Shown here in pieces: positions 35,397 through 44,670 of a DNA stretch of 64,000 bases. The translations under genes and the position numbers were made by a program. The notes under the pieces were generated by a model. It was not told where the DNA came from. It made no database searches and worked only from the letters and a program-made list of their open reading frames with translations. This DNA comes from Pandoraea iniqua. GTDB lineage: Bacteria; Pseudomonadota; Gammaproteobacteria; Burkholderiales; Burkholderiaceae. Positions within the stretch are counted from its first letter, which is position 1. Each line of letters starts with the position of its first letter. The stretch lies in NCBI RefSeq assembly GCF_902459685.1, contig NZ_CABPSF010000001.1:1054001-1118000 (forward strand). The letters are read 5' to 3'.

Positions 35397-36659
35397 ATGA
35401 CGGCCCCCCTTCCTAATCTGCGCTTGCAGCGCTTCGTGAACCCGGCGGAACAGCCCGGTGCACCTTATGGCGATGCCCGCCGCGAGATTCTCGGCGGTGA
35501 CGCGTTCGCCACGGCATCGCGCGAAATCACGCGCTGGCCCGGCTATGCCGCCACGCCGCTGGTGTCGTTGGGCGGTCTGGCACGTGCGGCTGGCGTAGCG
35601 CAGATTCGCTACAAGGACGAGGCCGGGCGTTTCGGTCTGGGCAGCTTCAAGGCACTGGGCGGCGCTTATGCCGTGAGCCGGCTGCTGATTCGCGAGATCG
35701 AAGCGCGCACGGGCGAGAAGGGTGTCACGGTGGCAGACCTCTTGTCAGGGCGTTTCGCCGAGCTGACGCGCACGTTGTGCGTGACCTGCGCGACGGACGG
35801 GAACCACGGCCGGTCGGTGGCATGGGGCGCCCAGCGCTTCGGTTGCGAATGCGTCATCTACGTGCACGCCACGGTGAGTCAGGGGCGCGTCGACGCGATT
35901 GCGCACTACGGCGCGCAAGTGGTGCGCACCGCCGGCAACTATGACGATGCCGTACGTCAGGCCGCGGAAGATGCCGCGCGTCTCGGCCGTTTTGTGGTTT
36001 CGGATACGTCGTACCCCGGTTACATGGATGTCCCGAAGGACGTGATGCAAGGCTACGCCGTCATGGCCGACGAAGCGCTGCGTCAGTTTCGCGATGCGAC
36101 CGGCCAACTGCCCACGCACGTGTTTCTGCAAGGCGGTGTCGGTGGACTCGCGGCAGCGGTGCTGGCCCATTTCTGGGAGACGCTCGAACTCACCGGTGAA
36201 GCGCGTCCGCGTTTCGTCGTGGTCGAGCCGGACAAGGCGGCATGCCTGTTCGAGAGCGCGCGTGCGGGCAAGCCAGTGGCGGTTCACGGCGATCTCGATA
36301 CCGTGATGGCCGGTCTTGCGTGCGGGGAGGTGTCGCTGCTGGCATGGGAGATCCTCGCGCCGGGAGCACAAGCATTCCTCACCATCGACGACGAGTCCGC
36401 GCTCGAGACGATGCGCATTCTCGCGGACGGCCGCTTCGGCGATGCGCCGATGGTCGCCGGTGAATCGGCAGTGGCTGGTCTCGCCGGCTGTCTTGGTGCT
36501 GCCGCAGACGCCGAGACGCGTGCCGCCTTGGGGCTCGACGCGACGAGCCGTGTGCTGGTGTTCGGTAGCGAAGGGGCGACCGATCCGGTGCTGTTCGAGA
36601 AAATCGTCGGCAAGCCCGCCGAAGCCGTGGCCGCCGGCATCGCGCAGCAAGCCGCGTGA
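35397..36659 (+). CDS. dpaL: Diaminopropionate ammonia-lyase
   Basis: 420-residue PLP enzyme of fold type II that splits 2,3-diaminopropionate into pyruvate and two ammonia. K85 in GRFGLGSFKALGGAYAV is the Schiff-base Lys; TCATDGNHGRSVAWGAQRFGCECVIYVH and the PLP phosphate loop FLQGGVGGLAAAV match E. coli YgeX. ATG 35397 has AAGGAG 6-7 bases upstream. Its stop overlaps a GTG of the next gene. The presence of this lyase defines the end of the pathway encoded here: a C3 diamino acid feeding pyruvate. Confidence 0.9.
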   Translation: MTAPLPNLRLQRFVNPAEQPGAPYGDARREILGGDAFATASREITRWPGYAATPLVSLGGLARAAGVAQIRYKDEAGRFGLGSFKALGGAYAVSRLLIREIEARTGEKGVTVADLLSGRFAELTRTLCVTCATDGNHGRSVAWGAQRFGCECVIYVHATVSQGRVDAIAHYGAQVVRTAGNYDDAVRQAAEDAARLGRFVVSDTSYPGYMDVPKDVMQGYAVMADEALRQFRDATGQLPTHVFLQGGVGGLAAAVLAHFWETLELTGEARPRFVVVEPDKAACLFESARAGKPVAVHGDLDTVMAGLACGEVSLLAWEILAPGAQAFLTIDDESALETMRILADGRFGDAPMVAGESAVAGLAGCLGAAADAETRAALGLDATSRVLVFGSEGATDPVLFEKIVGKPAEAVAAGIAQQAA

Positions 36660-36673
36660 CGCTGGACACCACC

Positions 36674-37948
36674 ATGAGCACGTTATTCACAGCAACGCCC
36701 ACAGACGTGATCGACAACCTGCACACCGGTCTGCGCATCTCTCTGCCGCGCTTGCTCTCGCGCATCGCCGCACTGGCGGAGGTCGGCACGATCGAAGGCG
36801 GCGGATGTTGCCGTCTTGCGCTGACCGACGCTGACGGAGAAGGCCGCAACCTCGTTGCTGGCTGGATGCGGGAGTTAGGTCTGACGGTGACGGTCGACGC
36901 CATCGGGAATGTGGTCGGCGTGCGGGCCGGTCTGGAGGATGGCCCACCGGTCATGACTGGCTCGCACATCGATACGGTGCGCACCGGCGGTCGCTATGAC
37001 GGCAACCTCGGCGTGCTTGCCGGACTGGAAGTCGTCGCCGCGCTCAATGACGCCGGGGTTGTCACGCGGCGCCCGCTGGCGGTGGCGTTCTTCACGAACG
37101 AAGAGGGCGCGCGCTTCTCGCCCGACATGATGGGCAGCCTCGTCTACGCCGGTGGCATGGCGCTGGATGACGCACTCGATACCGTGGGTATCGACGGCAC
37201 GTCCGTGCGCGAGAACCTGACGCGCATCGGTTACGACGGCACGCAACCTGTCGGACAACCGGACGTACACGCCTTCGTCGAGCTTCATGTCGAACAAGGT
37301 CCGGTGCTGGAACACGAAGGCATCACCATTGGTGCTGTGACCGGCGTGCAAGGCATTCACTGGACCGAGTTCACGGTGGAGGGTGTCTCGAATCACGCGG
37401 GCACGACACCGATGCGCATGCGTCACGACGCCGGTTACGTCGCGTTCGAGATTGCGCGTTTTGCGCGTGAGGTCGCACGCGAGATCGGTGGCGGACAACT
37501 CGCCACGGTGGGCCACGTCACGCTCTCGCCGAACCTCGTCAACGTGATTCCAAACCGGGCGGTCTTCACGCTCGACCTGCGCAACACCGACGCCAATGCG
37601 CTGGAAGATGCTGTGCGCAGTGTGTTCGAGAAGGCGGATGCGCTGGCTGACGCAGAGGGCGTTCGCCTCACGCGCCGTTCGCTGGCCGACTTCGCGCCGG
37701 TGCAATTCGACGAGCGCATCGTTGCGCGGGTCGAATCGCTCGCCAAGGCGCGTGGTCATTCCGTGCGTCGACTGCCCAGCGGTGCCGGGCACGACGCGCA
37801 GATGCTCGCGCGGGTGTGTCCTGCCGGCATGATTTTTGTGCCGAGCGTAAAGGGGCTATCGCACAACGTGGCCGAATTTACCCACGACACCGACATCGAT
37901 GCCGGGGCCAACATGCTGCTCGCGTTGATGTGCGAGTTGGCCGCGTGA
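36674..37948 (+). CDS. Zn-dependent M20 amidohydrolase (N-carbamoyl-L-amino acid hydrolase/allantoate type)
   Basis: About 424 residues of the HyuC/AllC branch of M20 hydrolases. Metal ligands lie in GSHIDTV, GRYDGNLGV and NEEGARF; ELHVEQGPVLE and NHAGTTPMRMRHDA are typical of N-carbamoyl-L-amino acid amidases, beta-ureidopropionase and allantoate amidohydrolase. They release CO2 and ammonia from a ureido group. The start is uncertain: GTG 36656 overlaps the dpaL stop, ATG 36674 is in frame just after. Its place between a lyase and a D-carbamoylase supports ureido-amino-acid breakdown. Confidence 0.85.
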   Translation: MSTLFTATPTDVIDNLHTGLRISLPRLLSRIAALAEVGTIEGGGCCRLALTDADGEGRNLVAGWMRELGLTVTVDAIGNVVGVRAGLEDGPPVMTGSHIDTVRTGGRYDGNLGVLAGLEVVAALNDAGVVTRRPLAVAFFTNEEGARFSPDMMGSLVYAGGMALDDALDTVGIDGTSVRENLTRIGYDGTQPVGQPDVHAFVELHVEQGPVLEHEGITIGAVTGVQGIHWTEFTVEGVSNHAGTTPMRMRHDAGYVAFEIARFAREVAREIGGGQLATVGHVTLSPNLVNVIPNRAVFTLDLRNTDANALEDAVRSVFEKADALADAEGVRLTRRSLADFAPVQFDERIVARVESLAKARGHSVRRLPSGAGHDAQMLARVCPAGMIFVPSVKGLSHNVAEFTHDTDIDAGANMLLALMCELAA

Positions 37949-38078
37949 CCGGGGTTCGGATTGCGATTCAGATTGAAGTAGCGCGCGATATACCTGGCGA
38001 TATGCCGCGCATGACATGGAAGATGCCCCGGGCCACGGTGCTCGCGGGTGTTCGAGGATTCATCAAGGAGATAACGTA

Positions 38079-39017
38079 ATGTCCCGTATCGTCAACGTCG
38101 CCGCCGCGCAGCTGGGTCCGATCCAGCGCGCCGACTCCCGTGCCGACGTGATGGAGCGTCTGCTCGCTCATCTGCACAACGCCCATGCGATGGGTTGCAA
38201 TCTTGTCGTATTCCCGGAGCTGGCGCTCACCACGTTTTTCCCGCGCTGGTATATGGAAGACCCGGTCGAGATCGACGCCTTCTACGAGCGCGAGATGCCC
38301 GGTCCGCAGACGCAGGCGCTGTTCGATACCGCCAAGCGTCTCGGTATCGGCTTCTATCTGGGTTACGCCGAGATCGCGCTCGACGACGCCGGCCGCCCGC
38401 ATCGTTTCAACACGTCGATTCTCGTCGGGGCCGACGGCAACATCATCGGCAAGTACCGCAAGGTCCACCTGCCGGGCCATGCCGAACACGAGCCGTGGCG
38501 CGCGTTCCAGCATCTGGAGAAGTACTACTTCGAGCCGGGCGAGACGTTCGACGTATGGCGCGGTTTCGGCGGTGTCATGGGCATGGCGCTGTGCAATGAC
38601 CGTCGCTGGTCGGAGACTTATCGCGTGATGGGCCTGCAAGGCGTCGAGATGATTCTGCTCGGCTACAACACGCCGGTGCACAACCCGCCCGCGCCCGAGC
38701 ATGACGATCTTTCGATGTTCCATAACCAGCTCGTGATGCAGGCCGGCGCGTACCAGAACGGCACGTGGGTGGTCGGTGTCGCCAAGGCGGGCAACGAAGA
38801 GGGCTGCGAGATGATCGGCGGCACCTGCATCATTGCGCCGTCGGGCGAAGTGGTGGCGGCGTGCTCGACCAAGGGCGACGAACTCGCCATCGCGCGCTGC
38901 GATCTGGACCTCTGCAACTCGTACAAGAACACCACTTTCAACTTCGCCAAACACCGTCGTCCGGAGGCCTATCGCATGATCGTCGAACGTCGCGGCGCGG
39001 TTGCACCGCAAGAGTAA
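38079..39017 (+). CDS. N-carbamoyl-D-amino acid amidase (nitrilase superfamily)
   Basis: 312 residues. The nitrilase triad falls at E47 (VFPELALTTFFPRW), K128 (KYRKVHLPGH) and C172 (CNDRRW), nearly the same positions as in Agrobacterium D-carbamoylase, whose overall sequence it follows closely (FQHLEKYYFEPG, MQAGAYQNG). The family removes the carbamoyl group from N-carbamoyl-D-amino acids. ATG 38079 has AAGGAG 8-9 bases upstream. Together with the L-type hydrolase just upstream the operon can treat both stereochemistries, or two different ureido groups. Confidence 0.9.
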   Translation: MSRIVNVAAAQLGPIQRADSRADVMERLLAHLHNAHAMGCNLVVFPELALTTFFPRWYMEDPVEIDAFYEREMPGPQTQALFDTAKRLGIGFYLGYAEIALDDAGRPHRFNTSILVGADGNIIGKYRKVHLPGHAEHEPWRAFQHLEKYYFEPGETFDVWRGFGGVMGMALCNDRRWSETYRVMGLQGVEMILLGYNTPVHNPPAPEHDDLSMFHNQLVMQAGAYQNGTWVVGVAKAGNEEGCEMIGGTCIIAPSGEVVAACSTKGDELAIARCDLDLCNSYKNTTFNFAKHRRPEAYRMIVERRGAVAPQE

Positions 39018-39216
39018 TGCGCCCGTTGTAGCACCGTCTTACCCGAGGCGCGCGTCAGGCAACGCGTGGCCTCTTCCGAATGTTCAACCCCCGTATCAGG
39101 CATGCAGGCCGACAGGCCCGCAGAGGAACGTGTTGCCCGAAGCTTATGCCGAAGTCTTCGTGCACATCACGCCTGGCCAACAGTACGTCACGTTATTTTT
39201 CGCGCTGGAGCCTATG

Positions 39217-40560
39217 ATGAAAAACGCACCTCCCCCTGCCAATCTCGCGGGTATTTCCGCGAGCCATGCCGACCCTCGTGCCATGAGCCACGCCTCTGAT
39301 AATGCGCTGTACCGACGCGTGGCGTGGCGCCTCGTGCCGTTTCTGATGCTCTGCTATGTGGCCGCGTTTCTTGATCGTGTGAACGTCGGCTTTGCCAAGC
39401 TTCAGATGCTCGACGACCTCGGTTTTTCCGAAACGGTGTACGGCCTCGGCGCGGGCATTTTCTTCATCGGCTACTTCCTGTTCGAAGTCCCCAGCAACGT
39501 GTTGATGCATCGCATCGGTGCGAGAAAAACGCTGGCGCGCATCATGGTGCTGTGGGGATTCATTTCGGCCGCGATGGCGTTTGCACAGACGCCCACGCAG
39601 TTCTACGTGCTGCGCTTCTTGCTGGGTGCCGCCGAGGCGGGTTTCTATCCCGGCATCATCCTGTACCTGACGTACTGGTTTCCGTCGACGCGGCGCGGTC
39701 AGATCGTGGCGATCTTCATGACGGCCGTACCGTTCGCCGGCATTCTCGGTGGGCCGTTGTCGGGCTGGATCATGCAGACGTTCCACATGGGACACGGCAT
39801 GGCCGGCTGGCAGTGGATGTTCATCATCGAGGCGGTGCCCTCGTTGATTCTCGGCGTTGCTGTGCTCGCCTATCTGGACGACCGCATTGTCGACGCGCGC
39901 TGGTTGAGCGATGCGGAGAAGGCGCGTCTCGCGCATAACGTGGCCGCCGAGACGCGCGAGAAGGTCGAGCACGTTTCGTTGTGGAAGCTGCTGCAAGACC
40001 GTCGTGTGCTGCATATGGCGCTGATCTGCTATTGCACGGTGTCGAGTCTGTCGGGTCTCGCCTTCTGGGTGCCGTCGGTCATCAAGTCGACCGGTGTGAC
40101 GTCGTTGCTGGAGATTGGCTTGCTGACCGCGATACCGAATGCTTGCGCGGTGGTGTCGATGATTCTGGTGTGCCGTCATTCCGACAAGACGCGCGAGCGC
40201 CGCTGGCACATGGTGATTCCGTTCATCGTGGGCGGCATCGGGCTGATTCTCTCGACGCTGTTCGGTCACAACCCGACGGTGGCGGTTGCGATGCTGTCAG
40301 TCGCTGCGGCCGGTTGCATGGTCTGCTCGCCGTTGTTCTGGAGCTTGCCCACGGCGTTTCTGGAAGGCCGGAGTGCTGCCGCGGGCATCGCGGGCATCAA
40401 TGCGTTCGCCGGCTTGGCCGCGTTCGTGAGCCCGTATGCAATCGGCTGGATCAAAGACAGCACGGGCTCGACCGACTGGGGCATGTACTTCCTCGCGAGC
40501 TTTGCGTTTATCGGTGCCATCCTCGTATTGCGCGTGCCGGCGAAGCTGGTCAATCGTTGA
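39217..40560 (+). CDS. MFS transporter, anion:cation symporter (ACS) type
   Basis: About 447 residues, 12 hydrophobic segments. YVAAFLDRVNVGFAKLQM in helix 1 and the loop MHRIGARKTLARIMVLWG are hallmarks of the ACS branch (tartrate, phthalate, 4-hydroxyphenylacetate permeases), importers of organic anions. It probably imports the substrate of the surrounding hydrolases (inference). GGAG precedes tandem ATG codons at 39214 and 39217; the second has the better spacing. Confidence 0.85.
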   Translation: MKNAPPPANLAGISASHADPRAMSHASDNALYRRVAWRLVPFLMLCYVAAFLDRVNVGFAKLQMLDDLGFSETVYGLGAGIFFIGYFLFEVPSNVLMHRIGARKTLARIMVLWGFISAAMAFAQTPTQFYVLRFLLGAAEAGFYPGIILYLTYWFPSTRRGQIVAIFMTAVPFAGILGGPLSGWIMQTFHMGHGMAGWQWMFIIEAVPSLILGVAVLAYLDDRIVDARWLSDAEKARLAHNVAAETREKVEHVSLWKLLQDRRVLHMALICYCTVSSLSGLAFWVPSVIKSTGVTSLLEIGLLTAIPNACAVVSMILVCRHSDKTRERRWHMVIPFIVGGIGLILSTLFGHNPTVAVAMLSVAAAGCMVCSPLFWSLPTAFLEGRSAAAGIAGINAFAGLAAFVSPYAIGWIKDSTGSTDWGMYFLASFAFIGAILVLRVPAKLVNR

Positions 40561-40597
40561 TTCTTCTGTCACCCCCTCTTATTTCGGACCCGGACTC

Positions 40598-41761
40598 ATG
40601 ACGATCGACGTCATTGCTTTGACACAGGAAATGGTGCGCACGCCCAGTCTCTCGGGAGACGAAGGCAACATGGCGGCGCTGGTGGAGCGCCGTATGCGTG
40701 AGCTCGGTTTTACCGACGTGCGTCGTGACGATAACGGCTCGGTGCTGGGCATCGTCGGCCCCGAAGACGCCGACCTCGCGTTGCTCTTCGACGGTCACAT
40801 GGACGTCGTGCCCGTGGTCGGCGAGTGGACCACTGAGCCGTTCGGCGGTGAGATCCGGGACGGCCGGCTGTATGGTCGCGGGAGTACCGACATGAAAGGC
40901 GGCATTGCCGCCGCGCTGTGCGGTGTGGCGGAAGCGGCGCGCACCGGACGCCTGACGCGGCGCGTGGCAGTGTCTGCGAGCGTGATGGAGGAGGTGGTGG
41001 AGGGGTTTGCCCTGGCCTCCGTGCTCGATCTCTGCTCACCGGCGGCCGTGGTCATTTGCGAGCCGTCGAAGCTTCAGATCAAGTCTGGGCAGAAGGGGCG
41101 GATGGAGATTCTGCTGACGTTCGAGGGCACGCCTGCGCATGCGGCGTCGCCCGAGTGTGGTGTCAATCCGCTGCATGCGGCGGCGCAGGCATTGATCGTG
41201 TTGCAAGACCTTGATTTGCCGACGCACGCTTCGCTGGGCGATGCATTGCTGGTGCCGACCGATATCGTGTCGACACCGTACCCGTCGATCTCGATGATTC
41301 CGACCGCGACGACGATCCGCTTTGATCGTCGCACGCTGCCGGGGGAGACGTCGCAAGATGTTTTGTCGGCAATCGAGGCAAGGCTGCGCGCGGCAGGACT
41401 GGATCGGTTCACGCTCGCGGTGACGGGCGACAAGGTGCGCACGTTCACCGGTTGTTGTGCGCGGCCGTTCCGGTGGCTGCCGGCATGGCAGATCGCCGAC
41501 GATCATGCGCTCGTATCGAGTGCCGCGCAGGCAGTGCAGGCAGCAGGGCGCACGCCGAGTCTGGGCACGTGGCGTTTTTGCACCAATGGCTCGGAATCGG
41601 CCGGACGGCGCGGCATTCCGACCATTGGGCTGGGCCCCGGTAACGAGGAGGATGCTCACACGATCGACGAGTCCATCGCACTCGATCAACTGGAAGGGGC
41701 GCGCGATATTTATCGTGAGTTGGTGTTGGGGGTGGCGGCGGAGCTCCCCCGAAGCCGCTAA
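40598..41761 (+). CDS. M20-family peptidase/deacylase, YgeY-like
   Basis: 387 residues with metal-site motifs LLFDGHMDVVPV, YGRGSTDMKGG and the catalytic Glu pair in VMEEVVEG. The tail TNGSESAGRRGIPTIGLGPGNEEDAHTIDE matches YgeY, the hydrolase linked to ygeX (dpaL) in E. coli. A dpaL-ygeY association is thus conserved in this distant cluster. Its substrate is presumably an N-acylated or ureido form of a diamino acid. No strong ribosome-binding site is seen before ATG 40598; it follows the transporter by 37 bases. Confidence 0.83.
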   Translation: MTIDVIALTQEMVRTPSLSGDEGNMAALVERRMRELGFTDVRRDDNGSVLGIVGPEDADLALLFDGHMDVVPVVGEWTTEPFGGEIRDGRLYGRGSTDMKGGIAAALCGVAEAARTGRLTRRVAVSASVMEEVVEGFALASVLDLCSPAAVVICEPSKLQIKSGQKGRMEILLTFEGTPAHAASPECGVNPLHAAAQALIVLQDLDLPTHASLGDALLVPTDIVSTPYPSISMIPTATTIRFDRRTLPGETSQDVLSAIEARLRAAGLDRFTLAVTGDKVRTFTGCCARPFRWLPAWQIADDHALVSSAAQAVQAAGRTPSLGTWRFCTNGSESAGRRGIPTIGLGPGNEEDAHTIDESIALDQLEGARDIYRELVLGVAAELPRSR

Positions 41762-41837
41762 TCGGCAGATCACGAGCCCGTCAATGATGAATTAGAATGT
41801 TGCAATCTCAATAAAATATGAAATTTGCTCATTCATC

Positions 41838-42728
41838 ATGCTTGATCGTATTCATTTGTCCATCGTGCAAGAGGTGGAGAAGCAGGGGTCGTTGACCGCT
41901 GCTGCGGGCGTGCTGCACGTGACGCAGTCGGCGTTGAGCCACAGCATGAAAAAGTTGGAGCAGCAGTTGGGCACCGACATCTGGCTGCGCGAAGGCCGTG
42001 GCCTGCGCTTGACGCAGGCCGGCCAATATCTGCTGGCGGTGGCCAACCGGGTGCTGCCGCAGTTGAGTCTGGCCGAGGAGCGCTTGCGGCAGTTCGCGCA
42101 AGGTGAGCGAGGCGCCCTGCGCATCGGCATGGAATGTCACCCGTGCTACCAGTGGCTGTTAAAAGTCGTGTCGCCCTATTTGGCCGCGTGGCCGGATGTG
42201 GATGTCGACGTCAAACAAAAATTCCAGTTCGGTGGTATCGGCGCTCTGTTCGGTTACGAGATCGACTTGTTGGTCACCCCCGATCCGCTGGACAAACCCG
42301 GCCTCGTCTTCGAGCCGGTGTTCGACTACGAGCAAGTACTGGTCGTTGCGGGCAACCACAAGCTCGCCAACGAGGAATACATCAAGCCCAAGCAGTTGAC
42401 CAACGAGGTACTGGTGACCTACCCGGTGCCGGTCGATCGTCTGGATATCTACAGCATGTTCCTCACGCCCGCCGGCATCACGCCCAAGCGGCATAAGCCG
42501 ATCGAGACCACCGACATCATGCTTCAGATGGTCGCCAGCGGCCGTGGCGTGGCTGCGCTGCCACGCTGGCTGGTGCTGGAATACGCGGACACGATGGATG
42601 TAGTGCCCGTCCGGCTGGGCAAGAACGGCATCGCCAAACACATCTATCTGGGCGCGCGCGAGGCGGATATGGAGATCGACTACCTGCGTGCCTTCATCGA
42701 GCAAGCGAAGCATCCTGTCGTGACCTGA
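41838..42728 (+). CDS. MetR-like LysR-family regulator
   Basis: 296 residues. HTH at 1-62 (VTQSALSHSMKKLEQQLG). The effector domain carries GMECHPCYQWLL, FDYEQVLVV, YPVPVDRLDIYSMFLTPAGI and LQMVASGRGVAALPRW, each matching the corresponding block of MetR, which binds homocysteine and activates methionine synthesis genes. It lies upstream of queH and the mesX-mesD genes, so it probably controls the latter. Upstream, TGAA/TTCA half-sites at 41819-41835 are spaced nine bases apart, wider than the usual MetR site. Confidence 0.85.
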   Translation: MLDRIHLSIVQEVEKQGSLTAAAGVLHVTQSALSHSMKKLEQQLGTDIWLREGRGLRLTQAGQYLLAVANRVLPQLSLAEERLRQFAQGERGALRIGMECHPCYQWLLKVVSPYLAAWPDVDVDVKQKFQFGGIGALFGYEIDLLVTPDPLDKPGLVFEPVFDYEQVLVVAGNHKLANEEYIKPKQLTNEVLVTYPVPVDRLDIYSMFLTPAGITPKRHKPIETTDIMLQMVASGRGVAALPRWLVLEYADTMDVVPVRLGKNGIAKHIYLGAREADMEIDYLRAFIEQAKHPVVT

Positions 42729-42758
42729 TGCTGTGACCTGATGCTGTGACCTGATACC
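42720..42758 (+). repeat. Three 13-bp tandem repeats across the LysR stop codon
   Basis: GTGACCTGATGCT occurs twice in a row, then GTGACCTGATACC. The first copy contains the last two codons and the stop of the regulator gene. Confidence 0.9.
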
Positions 42759-42890
42759 GCGCGGCAGCGGCCTCCATGAGTGAAGCTCATAAGAACATGA
42801 GAACTTATCCATTTTCATGATCCCCGGTCGGACACCATAATTCGAGCCTCCTAGTCCAGCGAACGCGGGCGTATTTCAGAGAGGTTTCTT

Positions 42891-43562
42891 GTGGCGTCCG
42901 CCATCGAACGCAAGCCATTGGCATTACCCGGCGGGCACCAGAAAGTGCTCTTGCACTCGTGCTGCGCGCCTTGCTCGGGTGAAGTGATGGAAGCGATGCA
43001 AGCCTCCGGCATCGACTTCACGATCTTCTTCTACAACCCGAATATCCATCCGCTCAAGGAATACGAACTTCGCAAGAACGAGAACATCCGTTTTGCGGAA
43101 ACGTTCGGCATTCCCTTCGTCGACGCCGATTACGACCGCGACAACTGGTTCCAACGTGCCAAAGGCATGGAGAACGAACCGGAGCGCGGCGTGCGCTGCA
43201 CGATGTGCTTCGACATGCGCTTCGAGCGCACCGCGCTCTACGCCCATGAGCATGGCTTCCCGGTCATCACCAGTTCGCTGGGGATCTCGCGCTGGAAGAA
43301 CATGCAGCAGATCAACGATTGCGGCGTGCGGGCGGCGTCGCACTATCCCGACCTCCTGTACTGGGAATACAACTGGCGCAAAGGCGGCGGCTCGGCTCGC
43401 ATGATCGAGATCAGCAAGCGCGAGAACTTCTATCAGCAGGAGTACTGCGGCTGCGTCTATTCGCTGCGCGATACGAACCGTCACCGCGTCGAAAGCGGGC
43501 GCGAACGTATCCAGCTTGGCGTGAAGTTCTATGGGGACGACGACTCCGCCATGGAGTCCTGA
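42891..43562 (+). CDS. queH: Epoxyqueuosine reductase QueH
   Basis: 223 residues of the DUF208 family, the non-cobalamin enzyme that reduces epoxyqueuosine to queuosine in tRNA. Cysteine pattern: CCAPC (C24, C25, C28), CTMC (C103, C106) and YCGC (C186, C188), which hold an Fe-S cluster and a second metal. GTG 42891 is preceded by GAGAGG at 6 bases. It lies between the MetR-like gene and mesX; the functional link, if any, is not obvious. Confidence 0.9.
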   Translation: MASAIERKPLALPGGHQKVLLHSCCAPCSGEVMEAMQASGIDFTIFFYNPNIHPLKEYELRKNENIRFAETFGIPFVDADYDRDNWFQRAKGMENEPERGVRCTMCFDMRFERTALYAHEHGFPVITSSLGISRWKNMQQINDCGVRAASHYPDLLYWEYNWRKGGGSARMIEISKRENFYQQEYCGCVYSLRDTNRHRVESGRERIQLGVKFYGDDDSAMES

Positions 43563-43574
43563 ACTCGCCGTTCA
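43560..43574. promoter_or_regulatory. Inverted repeat TGAAC-N5-GTTCA, candidate MetR-type site
   Basis: It overlaps the queH stop, 86 bases before mesX. The known MetR box is TGAA-N5-TTCA; this one has TGAA-N7-TTCA with a longer perfect arm, so the match is approximate. Confidence 0.4.
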
Positions 43575-43659
43575 GCACCCATTGGGAAGCGCTGAAGACG
43601 CACGAAGCCAGCGCAGGCCATCTCTCGGAAATTAGGGTATCAATCGCAATGAGTACGCA

Positions 43660-44643
43660 ATGAGTAACGATTTCACATTTGCCATCAAGAGCATTTGCTT
43701 CGATGAGGACTATCACCCTTCGGACAATACGCGCATCACGACCAACTTCGCCAACCTCGCCAGAGGCAGCAGCCGTCGGGAGAATCTGCGTAACACGTTC
43801 AGGATGATCGACAATCGTTTCAATGCCCTGGCGCATTGGGATAACCCTAAAGGCGATCGCTATACCGTCAATCTCGAGATCATTTCCGTCGAGATGAGTA
43901 TCGATGGCGAAAGCAACGGGACTTCGCTCCCGCTGATCGAGATACTGAAGACGAATATCGTCGATCGGAAGACTGGCGAGCGTATCGAGGGAATCGCAGG
44001 GAACAACTTCTCGTCCTACGTGCGGGATTACGACTTCAGCGTGCTGCTGCTGGAACACAACAAGCGTCAGCCGAAGTTCAGTGCGCCGGAGGACTTTGGC
44101 GATCTGCACGGGAAGTTGTTCAAGTACTTTGTGAATTCGAGTGCTTACAAAGGCAATTTCAACAAGCCGCCCGTTATCTGCCTGAGCGTGTCGAGCAGCA
44201 GAACCTATCGCCGGACCGCCAACCAGCATCCTGTCTTGGGTATTGAATACCTCCAAGACGAGTACTCCCTGACCGACGAATACTTCAAGAAGATGGGGTT
44301 GAAGGTTCGCTACTTCATGCCGCCGGGCAGCGTCGCGCCTTTGGCTTTCTACTTCTCTGGCGATTTGCTTGCTGATTACAGCAGTCTTGAGCTTATCGGC
44401 ACCATCAGCACGATGGATACCTTCCAGAAGATTTACCGGCCCGAGATTTACAACGCGAATTCCGCGGCCGGTGAATCCTATCAACCGAGTCTGAAGCACG
44501 AAGATTTTTCGCTGACGCGAATTGTGTACGACCGAGAAGAACGTAGCCGTCTGGCTGTCGAGCAGGGACGGTTTGTTGAAGAGAATTTCATCAAACCATA
44601 CCAAGCGGTTCTTGAGCAGTGGTCCGCTAACTACGCTATTTGA
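43660..44643 (+). CDS. mesX: MesX (DUF1852), partner of methionine synthase MesD
   Basis: 327-residue cytoplasmic protein of DUF1852: FAIKSICFDEDYHPSDNTR and the following FANLARG at the N-terminus are typical. In other bacteria DUF1852 genes sit next to a short MetE-like protein, and the pair (MesX/MesD) provides folate-independent methionine synthesis that needs oxygen. The same neighbour follows here after 27 bases. MesX may generate or channel the methyl donor; its chemistry is not established. GC content is lower than in flanking genes, hinting at transfer. The ribosome-binding site is weak. Confidence 0.85.
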   Translation: MSNDFTFAIKSICFDEDYHPSDNTRITTNFANLARGSSRRENLRNTFRMIDNRFNALAHWDNPKGDRYTVNLEIISVEMSIDGESNGTSLPLIEILKTNIVDRKTGERIEGIAGNNFSSYVRDYDFSVLLLEHNKRQPKFSAPEDFGDLHGKLFKYFVNSSAYKGNFNKPPVICLSVSSSRTYRRTANQHPVLGIEYLQDEYSLTDEYFKKMGLKVRYFMPPGSVAPLAFYFSGDLLADYSSLELIGTISTMDTFQKIYRPEIYNANSAAGESYQPSLKHEDFSLTRIVYDREERSRLAVEQGRFVEENFIKPYQAVLEQWSANYAI

Positions 44644-44670
44644 TTCATCAATAACGCAAGATCATCCACC

